Shown: one piece after another, positions 24,600 through 40,020 of the stretch
Layout: each line of letters begins with the position of its first letter
Numbering within the stretch: position 1 is the first letter of the stretch
Source of the DNA: Kryptolebias marmoratus
Lineage: Eukaryota; Chordata; Actinopteri; Cyprinodontiformes; Rivulidae
Length of the DNA: 64,000 bases
Assembly (NCBI RefSeq): GCF_001649575.2
Contig: NC_051438.1
Coordinates: 12,674,380 to 12,738,379 of the forward strand
Direction: 5' to 3'
Program-made: the position numbers and the translations under genes
Notes under the pieces: generated by a model
Seen by the model: only the letters and a program-made list of their open reading frames with translations
What the model was told of the DNA's origin: nothing
Databases searched by the model: none

Positions 24600-24960
24600 G
24601 CAGCTTCCTTAGACAAATGCATATCATTCTCCACCTTACATGCCAAAGTTTTATGCAGAGATCTCTTGCAATCAGTAAGTGCTCAGAGTATGTGTTGTGA
24701 ATGACTCTCAGCTACTACCGCACCAAATTTTAGCTTAATTACTGTAAAACTGACTGAGTTATAGGCATTTGTGTGTTTAAGGTCAATTACCTTCGTCTAG
24801 AAAAGTTAATCGGTTGTAGACGTACATTCAATGATTCTTTCATGATAGTCTCATTAAAATCCATCCAGCGGTTCATGAGATATTGTGCTAACAGACAGAC
24901 TGACAAGCAAACACAATGCAAGATAAACTGGTGTAAACTTTGCTGTTTTTTGGTGCCCAG
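24600..24960 (-). repeat. Interspersed repeat family A copy
   Basis: The order of blocks is as in the 17600 copy: gactctcagctactaccgca, actgtaaaactgactgagtt, ttggg-less spacer, gttgtagacgtacattcaat, ttcatgagatattgtgctaa and cagacagac. One unit is present and the gtggccatctt block is lost. Confidence 0.65.
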
Positions 24961-25074
24961 GTAATGGTACCTTCACAGAACAGTTAGTTTTTGTGGATGT
25001 TTGTTAGAGAGACACATGTGGTAAAACAAACTAAAACTGTTCACTTGGTCTGAGTGGAACTTTCTTTTTCCAGC

Positions 25075-25395
25075 CATCCATTTTCTGCCACTTATTTGTA
25101 GTTTGGTCTCAGAAGCATCAGGTTTAGGAGGGAAACCCAGACAACTGGTTGGATTGGAAATGTCCTAACACAAAAACATCACAGGATCACCTCCCAGCTG
25201 GCGCCTTTCTGCGTGGTGTTTGCATGTTCTCCCTGTTTCCTCCATGAACTCTGGTTCCTTCCCACAGACTCGAAATTATAATTAGTTGAGAGTATAAATG
25301 GTCGTTTGTCTTGTTTGTCTCTACGTGTCCCTGCGATGGACTGGCGACCTGTCCAGATTGTACCCTGGATGGATGGGTTTGAACCTTTAAAGAGA
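25075..25395 (+). mobile_element. SINE-like teleost repeat
   Basis: The sequence includes ctttctgcgtggtgtttgca, tgttctccctg, ttcccacagactcgaa, ttgtttgtctctacgtgtcc, ctgcgatggactggcgacct and gtccagattgtaccc. These blocks in this order are typical of a very common fish short repeat. The copy is internally rearranged at its 5' side. Confidence 0.6.
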
Positions 25396-26295
25396 AAACA
25401 AGGACAGGTTTAGGTCTTCAAACGGGTAACAATGGGATCTGTTGGGCTCCATGGCTAAATTTCAAAATTACAGGCAATACATTTTTTATTATTACCATCC
25501 TTATCATTTAAAAAAATAGCAAACTACAATGTGGATGAATATTAAGCTGTTGTTTCTGTTTTTTTTAAAATCGACCTAATGAAAATTCTTATCAGCCAAT
25601 AAGAAACGCGAATTGTTTGTCTTCTATTTTGCAGAGCTGTCGGTGAACACTGTTTTTGAGTTTTAGCCGATGTGATGATCAGACAGTTGTGTTTTCCACA
25701 ACTCGCAGCTGTGGGAGCCTCTCTGGCACGGCTTTGATGGCGCTTATATAATGTTAACAGCATGTGCTTGCGTGGGAGTGTTGGATGTAACCTCCAAAGT
25801 TACCCCACGATCGTAAACAAAACTTTGATCGCAGGAGAGAAAGCACACCGAGGCAGGAGGGCAGGAGGATCAGGTGCTGCTTTTTATCTGGAATGTGTCG
25901 AGTGACAAGAGCGCACACAGGAGTGAGTGAGCGTCCGTGGGAGTGGGAGCCTTTTTTTTTTAAATTTTTGGGCACGAAGAACCTGACGAGCCCGAGCTTG
26001 TGCTCCGTCAGGCATCTTTGGAATTCGGCTTCCTGGTCCTCGTCTCTCCTCTGTGTCAGTCCTGGCGCAGAGGTTGAAATGTTCCCTCTTCACCCTCAAG
26101 CGTTTCACCGAAGGCTCACGAGAGACCTGATTACAGCTTACAAAGGCACTCTGTCCTTGAAGCACTCCTTTTGAGGGCTTTTTGTTTTCTTAGTAATTGT
26201 AGTGAGGCGATAGCTGTGCATGGCCCTGTGGAGGAGTTAGGATACTCTGAGTAAGCAGACAAGTCTCACTGGATCGAGACAAAAAAACGTTTTTA
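25396..26295. other. Spacer, locally GC-rich
   Basis: No gene was recognised. The part 25800-26170 is richer in GC and CpG than its surroundings and has overlapping frames on both strands, none of which I can identify. Confidence 0.3.
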
Positions 26296-26299
26296 ATGA

Positions 26300-26690
26300 A
26301 ACCAGCGTTCCTTGAAGGGATGCATGTCGTCTGCCTTAATGCCTTAATGCACAAGTTTTAAATAAAGATCTTGTGCAATCTGTTGGTGCTCAGAGTATGC
26401 AATGAGAAACTCATCTACTACCACATGACATTTGAGCTCAATATCTGTAGAAATTACTTAGTTATAGTCATTTTTGTGTTTACTAAGGTTGATTGGCTGT
26501 GGTGGCTATTTTGAATCGAGTTTACTCCAAAAGTTAATCAGTTGTAGAGATCTGATGATTTCTTTATGAGAGTTTCATTAAAACCTATCCAGTGGTTCAT
26601 GAAATATTTTGCTAACAGACAGACTATTGAATACACAGACACAGGCAAAAATGTTGCCCTATGATAGCAGCAATGATGCTAAGCTATGAT
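26300..26690 (-). repeat. Interspersed repeat family A copy with intact end
   Basis: The element starts with agcgttccttgaagggatgc and continues with aaataaagatcttgtgcaat, gttatagtcatttttgtgtt, gtggtggctattttgaatcg and atgaaatattttgctaacag, ending in cagacagac. This copy defines the end with the palindromic core. Confidence 0.7.
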
Positions 26691-27212
26691 GTTTAAGGCT
26701 CACAAAAGGTGCCCAGATAGTAATTTTTTTTTTTACTAATTAATGCAGTAAATTTGTTAAATTTTCATCTTTGAGGTGTATTTTTCTTTAACAAAGTGTC
26801 CATCTGAAACATATATTTATTATGTTCTGTATAAAAATATTTGCCATTTTCACAGCACTTCTAAAAATAAAAAGTTCATCACTGCTCTGAAAGAGCCGTA
26901 ACAAAAATAATCTACACTTTTCAGTTAAAATTTTAACTGCTCAAGGCTGGCATGCTTTGATCTGTGTGTGTGTATGTGTGTGTGTATGATTTAAGGAGGT
27001 GGGTTGTATTTCAGGGACCCTTGGCCAGACTCGGTCAGGCTGTAAATCTTCCCGGTTCACTCGGGCCCATAAACCAGGAGGCAATTACGGAAAACAACTG
27101 GATGCAAGATTTCTGGAGTCTCGCAGGATTTGTGGTCACAGCGGCCTAAATGAGCGTTTGCCCAAAACGAATTGTTTTACCTCTATCACCTTTACCCCCC
27201 CCCCCCCCCCCC

Positions 27213-27233
27213 NNNNNNNNNNNNNNNNNNNNN
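27213..27233. other. Assembly gap (21 N)
   Basis: Twenty-one Ns follow a run of 17 Cs (27196-27212). The homopolymer probably broke the assembly. Confidence 0.99.
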
Positions 27234-27747
27234 CTTCCTGTCAGACATCGATCGCCTTCTTGTGCATTTTGTGGACGCAACAGACAAACCTAGCGAGGAG
27301 AAGCGACTAAAAATACCGCGTCCGACCTTAACGGGCGGCCGTTAGGCCCGGTGCGCTCATTTTTTATTTATACGGGAATCAGACCCATACATTCAGACCA
27401 TCTCAGCACAAACTGCCCCCATTTACTTTCATCGTTTCCCACTAGTGCAAAAAACACACACACACTAGAATTTATTAACTGGACACTACCGGAGTAAAAC
27501 CCACGTTTCCAAAGTGTTATATTCATCATCATTGATTATCAGGCTTCTTTCTGCAGCCTGAGTTATTATTCTGGTTTATTAGAAGCCGGATGCTTTAGTG
27601 GAAAGTTTCATATCAGGGAGCGGCGTGGAGATGGGAGTTCATGAATATAAACATGAGCAGCTTGAGCAGCTTTGATCTGGGCCTGGCTGAGAGCCCTGAG
27701 TGGAGTGGGCTGGAGTTGCTGCTGCTCAGCTCTCCCTGCCTATTTGA

Positions 27748-27912
27748 ACCATTTACATAATTGCTCTAACTGTCCGGGCCAGCAGTGCGAGGTACTTGAT
27801 GAATGCGGATGGTGTCAGAAGCAAGAAGAGGTACACCCAGAGTGGCTCCGTGCGCGCTCTGTACTTCAACAAGGAGGAGGAAAAGGCTTTAAGGAAGCGA
27901 CTGTGTCATTAG
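27748..27912 (+). other. Unidentified coding-like open frame (possible exon or pseudogene piece)
   Basis: Between a TGA at 27745 and a TAG at 27910 the frame is open for 54 codons. Its second half has codon use typical of vertebrate exons (tac, ttc, aac, aag, gag, ctg) and a charged product containing SKKRYTQSGSVRALYFNKEE. An acceptor-like gtccgggccag precedes it at about 27780. I do not recognise the family. It could be a terminal exon, a processed pseudogene fragment or chance. Confidence 0.25.
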
Positions 27913-28082
27913 TTCGTACTGACTGAGCAAAGACAAGCTGCAGGACGGTCCAGGCGTTGTTTAACATGAGCATTTTCAGTGCGGAGAGAAACCAGCTCAA
28001 AAGAGTTGTTGACCCCCTGAAGAGGTTTGGCCTACAAATCATGTACACATTCCAAGTTTCTCTTGCGAGCACTTTTAGGAGG

Positions 28083-28312
28083 AGTTCTGTCTTACCTGTT
28101 CCAGGTGGCTCTTTGAACGACCTCAGTTTAAAAAAAAAAAAAAATTATTTCTGACCAGTTTGACAAACTCCAACTGTTAGTTTGTCTCCCTTGAGTTGAA
28201 CTCAGACCGATAATCCAAACTGAAAACACTCTGAGTGACGTCTGCTGCAGGTAAGATACTAACTACTGATAACTCCAAACAGCACCGCTTCAAAAAGTCA
28301 AAACGTTCGTTT
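28083..28312. mobile_element. Hairpin MITE family B copy, left arm truncated
   Basis: The left part has gttctgtcttacctgttcca and ggctctttgaacgacctcag. The right part has ctgctgcaggtaagatacta and tccaaacagcaccgcttcaa, the inverted counterpart. A poly-A run of about 15 lies between them. The arrangement matches 35260-35757. Confidence 0.6.
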
Positions 28313-28751
28313 TACAGACGGCTTACAGCAAGCAACTTTTATCTGCTTTGCTTTTTTTTTTCAACAAAAATGATACTAATACATTCCAATAAGTTAGAAA
28401 ACAATCTTATGACTAATACAGATTGAAAACAAATGTCCATCTGTTGTGTGTGATTGTTGAGGGACTGAAACGAGCGACGCCTCCCTTCAGCTGTACCTGG
28501 TCTCGGGGTGCCACCTCAACTGGCTCTGCTCCTGTTTATAGTTGGGAACAGTGCGGCGTGCTCAAGTGCTTTATGATCTCAGGAATGTTTTATGACTGCA
28601 GGGAGGTGTTTATGCGCGGGAACAGAGCGGGTCAAAGAGGTGAAATCAATAGCGCACCTTAATGAGGATGTCTGAAAAGGAGGGAAGGAGGGAGGCTGTG
28701 TGGGTGATTTAACAAACGGTGGTGGAGAGGGGCGATACAAAGGAGATATGC

Positions 28752-28752
<1 letters not shown>

Positions 28753-28782
<30 letters not shown>
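28753..28782. repeat. (GT)n microsatellite
   Basis: About 14 GT units, 1.6 kb upstream of the n4bp3 coding region. Confidence 0.93.
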
Positions 28783-28784
<2 letters not shown>

Positions 28785-28899
28785 GGGGTGAAGAGGCTCT
28801 TCGGGCTCTCTGGTGGGTGTTTGAATGGCTCGGCAGCTGGTTTAGTTTGATGAAAATCAGCAGAAAATCCTCATTTATAAAAAGTTGACTCATAAAACA

Positions 28900-30314
28900 C
28901 TAAAACAGCTAACGGTTCTGTTGAAACTATATTTAAGGAATATGCATAAAAATGTTCATCATGTGCAGCGTCTATTTCCCTTGTTCCTCTTTTAGTAAAA
29001 CAAAGTGTAGTACCTGAGTTGGATCAGAGTTATATAACAGGTTTATATCTGCTGCTCTGCTCAGAGTTTCTGCCCTACGTGATTCTGTGCGCTTTGAATT
29101 TGCTTTTGGGAAAAAAAATTGTTTGGCAACAGATCCTTTAATGTCCTGCCTGTTTGCCTTCATTGTTCTCCTACTGAAGCGTTTGCATGGAGGTCTGGTT
29201 GTGCTCGTTTGTTTCGTGACGTGGGAGGCCGAGTCGTTCTGTCAGGCAGCTGTGAGCCGAAACAAACACAGCTGATGAAACGTGTGTCGACTCACCTTTG
29301 TCCTCCGGGTGTTATCATCCACACCTACCATTAAAGGATGGAGTGGTTTTCACAGGGGGAGGTAAATGCTCCTCTATTTGTCTCAACTCTTAGATGGATT
29401 CTCATAAAATCTTGGATTAGTGCTTTACCACCATTAGTATTGGTTGTAAAAAGAAAAAAAATCCTGCAGACTGATTTTTCAAACTTCACTGTAGATGGGA
29501 AACATATTACCAAATACTAATTTAAAAAAAAAAATCTCATTGTTAGCATGACAACGGAGAGCATTAGTGGGTATAAAATACAACCATGTTGAGCCAGCTT
29601 ATCTGTTGTTGTGTCTTTGTTATGAAAGTGATAGTTTCAAAGTTTTAAAAGGTTATTCGTAGAGGCGACACATTACAGAAAGGTAAACAGCACTGATCAG
29701 TGGCAGTCTTATGGTTAATGGTTGGGGGCTGTGGTCTCGTAATCCTAAAGCTGCCCAGGTTTGGTCAGAAAGGGAATCTGGTGTAAAACAGTTGCCAAAT
29801 CTTTCCTGCGGGTTCACTCGCTGTGGCGACCTCTGCAGAAAGAGCAGCCTAAAGAACAAAATAAAGGTTAATGGTTGAATAAGTGACTGAATAGTTTTAA
29901 TAGGACATTGCTATATATTCAGTGGGTGGATACTCAGTTAACGCTACATACGTTGAGTCTTTTTGAAACAACGTCTCAGTAGTTGGACTTTTTTATATCA
30001 CGTTTGTGCATAAAATCACTGCTGAGTTTGTAAAAAAGGCTGAAGTTACTGAGGTGAAGAGTTTTGGTTTGAGCACAAACCAAAACCAGCATCGCCTCAC
30101 AACTGAGCAGAGCTTATTATGGTCATATTTCATAAAGAACAACCTCTTTGTTTAATATTAATAGGCATTAATTAGAAGGTTATTTAACAAAAATTTTAAT
30201 AAATGGTTTATTAATTGAAGTTTTAAAAGCAAGTTTATACTGATATCTTTGAACCAAGACATAATTTTGTTCATCAGCTCATTTCTCCCCCCAACTTATC
30301 TGATGTTTTTCCAG
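28900..30314. other. Sequence upstream of n4bp3 coding exon 1
   Basis: No repeat or gene was recognised. It is probably the intron between an unlocated 5' UTR exon and the first coding exon, because an acceptor (gatgtttttccag) ends at 30314. Confidence 0.4.
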
Positions 30315-30347
30315 ATTCCTTCACCTCCTCGGAGTGGCCTGTGATCA

Positions 30348-34471
<4,124 letters not shown>

Positions 34472-34618
34472 ATGGACTCGTTTTGCAATGCAAACTATTT
34501 TCCACTAAATGGAAGAGCATCTATGGAAGAGCCAGGAAAAGGAAAAAACAAATAGACCCTTATAAATCTTAAAATCCTAAAGTGTTAAAAATGTTTTCAA
34601 AAAGAAACTAAATTACAA

Positions 34619-34624
34619 AATAAA
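34619..34624 (+). terminator. Candidate polyadenylation signal of n4bp3
   Basis: AATAAA lies 148 bases after the n4bp3 stop. A T/GT-rich element (cttgtactatttcttgatg) follows about 45 bases later. Confidence 0.55.
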
Positions 34625-34629
34625 GTCTG

Positions 34630-35258
34630 ATCTACTTCGCCAAAAAAAAAAAATACTGAAAAATCAACTTGTACTATTTCTTGATGCTCATTTAAAGCAA
34701 ATAAGGGGAAAAGACAAAAAGCTTGACACACAGAAGCATGAAATGGGAAAACCTTCCTTATTTCCATATGATCTTCTTTACTTTTCTTCTTCTCCTGGTA
34801 GAAAATGCTTCCATAGTTTCCCCATCTGCTCTCTCTTCTCTGCCTGTGAACCTCTGTTGACTTTGTGGAGCTCCCTCATCCTGCAAAGACCGGACCTGCA
34901 GCACCTTCCTGACCACAGTCACACTGAGGCTCTGTGCCATGTCCATCCTGAGCTGAACTTCGAAGTTTTGTAAAATAATCCCCTGAACTGCCCCCGCTGA
35001 AGACTTCTGTAAACGAACAAACTGATTATTGGGAACATTTTGTCTATTCAGACTGATGTTGGGTCCTCACCGTAACCAAAGCAATTAAATAGATTTAGTG
35101 GCAAAAAAAACAAACTGTTTATTGTCTGCAGATAGAAGAAGACGCTGATGTTTCAGCTGAGCCCTTAGAATAAGATGTAAACATGAGATAAATACAGAGA
35201 ATTATTGCTGTTCGCTGCCAGGGTAGACAATACATCATCTTTCATTGAGACAGCTGTG
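34630..35258. other. Spacer after n4bp3
   Basis: Nothing was recognised besides short A-runs. Confidence 0.35.
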
Positions 35259-35259
35259 T

Positions 35260-35757
35260 GCACTTAAAGCAATAGTTCAGCTCTTTTGGAACCAGGGTTC
35301 TGTGGAAACTAATATCCTACCTGTTGTAGATAGCTATTTGGACAACCTCGGTTTGGAGAAATGGTTTAAATCGAACCAGATTGACACACTAACGACTAAT
35401 CTTTCTAAAAAACTTGTTCCAAAAAACAGATTAATCAAGTTCAAACCACACGGTTTATCTGACAGCTCACAGCTCGCTGAATACTGCCGCTTTGGCAAAT
35501 AACCAGAAGAACTCTAACTTATTATTGCAAAACAAAATAGAATAATAGGAACGTTTGTAAAACAGCACTGGCATGAACAACTATAAAGTGTGGGAGAATG
35601 GAATTTAAACTGATAGAGAACCTTATTTATGTCAGCCGTTAGCTCGTCCGTTCAGTCAGAGGTCGTTCAAAGAGCCATCTATAACAGGTAAGATGCTAAC
35701 TGTTCGTTACTTTTCCACAGATCCCCACTTCAAAAGATCTAAGCTATCATTTGTACT
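35260..35757. mobile_element. Hairpin MITE family B, most complete copy
   Basis: The left arm has atagttcagctcttttggaa, ttctgtggaaactaatatcc, tacctgttgtagatagct and acaacctcggtttggag. The right arm carries the same blocks inverted: ggtcgttcaaagagccatct, aacaggtaagatgctaactg, ttccacag and cttcaaaagatctaagctat. Arms are about 100 bases. The middle (about 290 bases) has no coding potential. Related copies or parts lie at 5936, 28083, 47165 and 60022. Confidence 0.75.
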
Positions 35758-37119
35758 GGAAATTTCCGACTTATTTCACTCATCGTGTCTTTTTTAGAGG
35801 AGATCCACAGATATTGTACATAGCTAAGTTTGATTTCATTGACCTTCGTTGTATTTCAAATCTGTCTACTTCCACATGTTTTAAATTACAACGAAAGCAG
35901 CCAGTAGCTGCAAATGATGATTGTGTTTGCCCTGCTTACTGGTGCGATTTGTTGCACAAGGCCAACTGCATGACGTAGGTGGAAAAGTCGCGCCCTTGTA
36001 TTGTTTTTTTTTTTAAACGTGTGAGCATTCAACAACCAGCTTTCTCTGTAGATCTTTGAACAGACTGTGACTAGTTGAGATTAAAACTGTACAGCATACG
36101 AGCAGCGGTCTTTTTTTTTTTAAATTCATGAAGCATTGTAGGAGTCAAGACTCTGAGCTTTTAGAGATTAAAGCTAGACTCTCAGCCTCTCCCTGATCTT
36201 CTCCAGCCAGCTTTTAGGGTCAGCTAAAATAAAAAAAGGTTTGTTTACTTAAGATCTGCACTTTTATGCCTTGGATGCCAGGGAAATCTTGGAAAGAATA
36301 AAGTTTTAACAGCTTTTTTTTTTTAAACATCCAAATGTGTTGTATATAAAAACATAAAAGTGAGAGTAAATAAAAAAAAAATCCTGCTAAAACGAGCGCA
36401 TCTTACGAAATGATAAAGCGGGTTGATCTTTCCTGCAAGGATCATAGTCAGAATAGATACGGCTGAGTCACGTGTCTCCTCCTCTGGCATTTAAAAACAT
36501 TATATAAACTGGGGATTAATATAACTGCTCAGCTCCAGAGAGGCTGAGTGATTTACTGAAGTAGGATGAGAGAAAAAACAACAACAACAAAAAAAATAAC
36601 TCTTATCTCACATGTTCTCAGTCTGTGGGAGTGTGGCTGCGCTGAATTCCATCACTGCTGTTTATCCGAAGAATTAACATGATGATCGAATGTTGGTGAA
36701 TAATTTAGATATTAAAACGCTTCCTGTTTGTGCAATTGAAATTTGAGATTTCCGAACACAAGTTTATTCGGTTTGTACCACTGATGCCCCCATGTGGTGA
36801 TCAAACTGTAACCAAGTGATTTCGGTCCTGATATTAAGGTTTTATAAAGTCGGCAGCTGCAGTTTTTGTGGGATCAAATGCAGATTGTTTCCTTGCAAAG
36901 AGCTTCACTGACTTCAAAAGTTCCCTTTCTAAGAAAAAAACCCCCACCTCTTTTTAATAATTAAAGAAAAACAAGATTTCTTTAAATAAAGAGCATCTGC
37001 CTGCACATCGAGACAGACTTTTGGACAACAAAAACATTATTGACATACTTAAATCCTGCAGAAAGTGCAAGAAGTGGACACTGAGGATAGTGATAAATCC
37101 TTCTTATTGTTAGGGATAT
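35758..37119. other. Spacer without recognised feature
   Basis: AT-rich sequence with several short T- and A-runs. No gene was recognised. Confidence 0.35.
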
Positions 37120-37676
37120 AGACTATATTGCCAGGTGCGAAGGAAAGAGTTAAGTTTAGTGGAGGGAGGATCATGGTGTGGGGTTGTTATTCAGGAGTTT
37201 GTCTCGGCCGCTTAGTTCCAGTGAAAGCAACTGACTGCTTCAGCATACCAAGACGTTTTGGGCATTTTCATCCTCCCACATTTATGGAAACAGTTTGGGG
37301 ACGGCCTCTTCCTGTACCAACATGACTGAGCACCAGGGCACAAAGCAAGGTCCATAAAGACATGGATGATGGAGTTTGGTGTGGGAGAACTTTAGTAAAC
37401 CCATCCTGATAGAACGCCTTTAGGATGAATCAGAGCGAAGACTGAGAGCCCGGCCTTCTGTCCAACATCAGTGTCTGACCTCACACATCTGCTTCTGGAA
37501 GAATGGTCAGAAATTCCCATAAACGTGTGGAAAGCCTTCCCAGGAGAGTTGAAGCTGATAGAGCTGCAGAGGGTGGGCCAACATCATATTAAACCCTGTG
37601 GATTAAGAATGGGATGGCACTCAGGTTCATATGTGTGTGAGGGGAGAAGAGTGAATACTGTTGGCAGTATAGTGTA
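37120..37676 (+). mobile_element. Tc1/mariner element, internally deleted and decayed
   Basis: The ends actatattgcca (37122) and tggcagtatagt (37662) are inverted relative to each other. Inside, a decayed Tc1-type transposase can be read in shifting frames: SGGRIMVWGCYSG at 37155, a piece resembling the LFQHD block near 37310, and a block resembling the lower catalytic half near 37400-37560. The N-terminal DNA-binding half is missing. At about 560 bases the copy is far below the usual 1.2-1.7 kb and has several stops, so it is inactive. Confidence 0.75.
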
Positions 37677-37679
37677 TTT

Positions 37680-39157
37680 TATCCAGAAACAAAAGTCCTG
37701 TGTCGGTGTCGTGACAACAGTGAAGCGTCCTGATACAGCTCATCTGTGGTGTCGTTTATCACCCAAGGGAGGGGGTTAACTCACAGTTCAGCCCAACAAC
37801 AGGCACAGTTTGGTGATGACCTGGGGATTTCCTGAACCATCAGGTCACATGGTAAAAATCATCAAGTGGCTCAAAGCTCAGAACACTGAAATTTTAAACC
37901 TCTGACCAAGAAGCTCTCTGTCATGGTGAACCTGTGATCAGCTCTCAAAAAGCAGGAAGATGAGCAGAAACCAATAAATTGTATTAAAACTCCAAACACT
38001 AATAATAGGTGTTCTTCCAGGGGACCCACCATTCACCAGGATTTGGCTCAGAGTTTTGATATCCAGCATGTTGGACTGAATTACTTACATTACGAAGAAA
38101 CGTCAACACTGTAAATTTGATGCATTTGCAAATAAAAGCCTTCAAAACTAATCAAATATTTGTAATTGTCCAGTTTACCACAGGAACAACATTTGTGCTA
38201 AAACCTCTGGACTTAAACGAAGGCTCAGTCTAACACAAAATGTCAGAACAGGCCTCCAAAACTGATCAGAGTATATGTTGTTGATTTTTTTTCATTATTT
38301 TAATATCAGATGCAAGTATATGAAACATGTTAGAGGATAAATATTTACAATAAAAGTTGTATAACACACAGAAAACCAGGAAAAGCAAACATCGAGCCAA
38401 AATTAGAAGGACAGGAGTACAAAGCGCTTGCAGTCTACCTGAAGGGACACTTAAAGAACCTGTGAATGATTGTCAACCAAAGAGAAGAGAGGGAAGGGGA
38501 AAAAGAAAAAGGGAAACTCAGTGAAACTCCAGACAAAGACAAGTAGATGAATGCATTTAATAGGAAACCAAAATCAAAAAGTTTAGCTTAAATCTGAGCT
38601 TAATGTTGCCTTGTCAGGATGAGCTGAACTGGAGGACACCAGGAACTTTCCCCATCAGATCGACCACACACACCAAACGCCCATATATGGAAAACTGAAT
38701 AATATCTACAAACTCCAGGAAACTCCCACGTCTGTTCGCCTCAGTAGCAAAATAAGACAAGTGTATTCTTTGTTCAAGCCTCCTTATATAAATGTACAGC
38801 TTTAAATCTGAAATGCAAAGTGTTGTGAGAAGTGCTTTCCATGAACCCTGAGGAAATGTGTTGATTTCACCGTTCCTAACCTGACGTCAAATTAAAACCT
38901 TACATCGGAGCGCGTATGAAACATTAGCCACAACGATCAGGAGGCCGACCCGTCCACAAAGTAAAACTTCACAGTCACTGCAAGTCACACCGATTTGACA
39001 TCTCTGATTCACATGGCGTGCGAGCTCAGGATACGCAGACTGAAGCGATGGCACAAGTGTGGGGAAAATCTTCGAGTCGTTACATGTTCAGGTTACGCAG
39101 TAGTGTCGATTATGTTTGATGCTGTGCAGTTAACTATTTTACACGGGGGGTGGTTGT

Positions 39158-39159
<2 letters not shown>
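37680..39159. other. Spacer, possibly partly rmnd5b 3' UTR
   Basis: No gene was recognised. The end of the rmnd5b transcript (read leftwards) is not determined; inverted hexamers TTTAAT at about 38297 and 38556 are weak candidates for polyA signals. Confidence 0.3.
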
Positions 39160-39228
<69 letters not shown>

Positions 39229-39247
39229 AAAAAAAAAAAAAAAAAAA
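39160..39247. repeat. (AT)n microsatellite followed by a 25-base A-run
   Basis: A TA dinucleotide tract at 39160-39222 is joined directly to an A-run at 39223-39247. It lies 0.8 kb downstream of the rmnd5b stop codon. Confidence 0.95.
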
Positions 39248-40020
39248 CCAGTAACAGAACACGTTTCGCATTAGTACGCTGTATATTTTTGTTTGCTTTT
39301 TCCTCGCTTTTGTTAAATACACACACACACAAAACAAGACAAATGGCTTCAATGATGAGGAGAATCTTGCTGGTGCATTCAATCACAGGAAGATAAAAAG
39401 TAAAGAAAGCTGTTCCACCACTGATAAACTCGCTGTTCTTCTGGTCAAATGGACGCATCGGCCGACATGAGGCCTCAAGTACACCCTTCACCAGAAAGTA
39501 AGCTTTCAAGGGACTCTGTGGGTTATCTCGTAAGTAACATGAGCTTTTTAACCACCCTGAAAGCAGAGTCTGCCTATATCTATACCATTTACTCAAACAC
39601 AAAAAAAAGGAAAAAAAAAAAGCAGTCATCCAACTTAAAGAGTCAATAAAGCCCCCCAAACAGTAGAAAGTATTAGATACTTATAAGCCTATATCTCTGC
39701 AGGCATTTGCAAATAAATTTCAACGAATGGTCTTTTCTCAGAGGTGCTTCTCCACGAGGATGACCTGACAGACTCTTCACTCCACTACAGGTTCAACCAG
39801 CCCCGCTGGACTTTGTGTTTTATGCAAAGTTGGAGGGTCCGAGGTGGGTTTCCGGACGGCCGAGGCTGTCCAGAGGAGCACTGGGGTGAAACCTTAATGC
39901 TTACAATAAACAGGCCAAGTGGGCCAAGGATAGAGGACAGGGGGGGGCCAGAGCAAAGGGTCCTGGAAATCCAAAGAGCTCCAGGGAACTTCATCCTTGA
40001 CGAGGCGAGCGGGTGTGGTA

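Noticed and set aside
39093..39659. Minus-strand frame of 188 codons downstream of rmnd5b
   Set aside because: Its middle is translated (AT)n and T-run sequence (YIYIYI, FFFF), so it is an artefact of the microsatellite.
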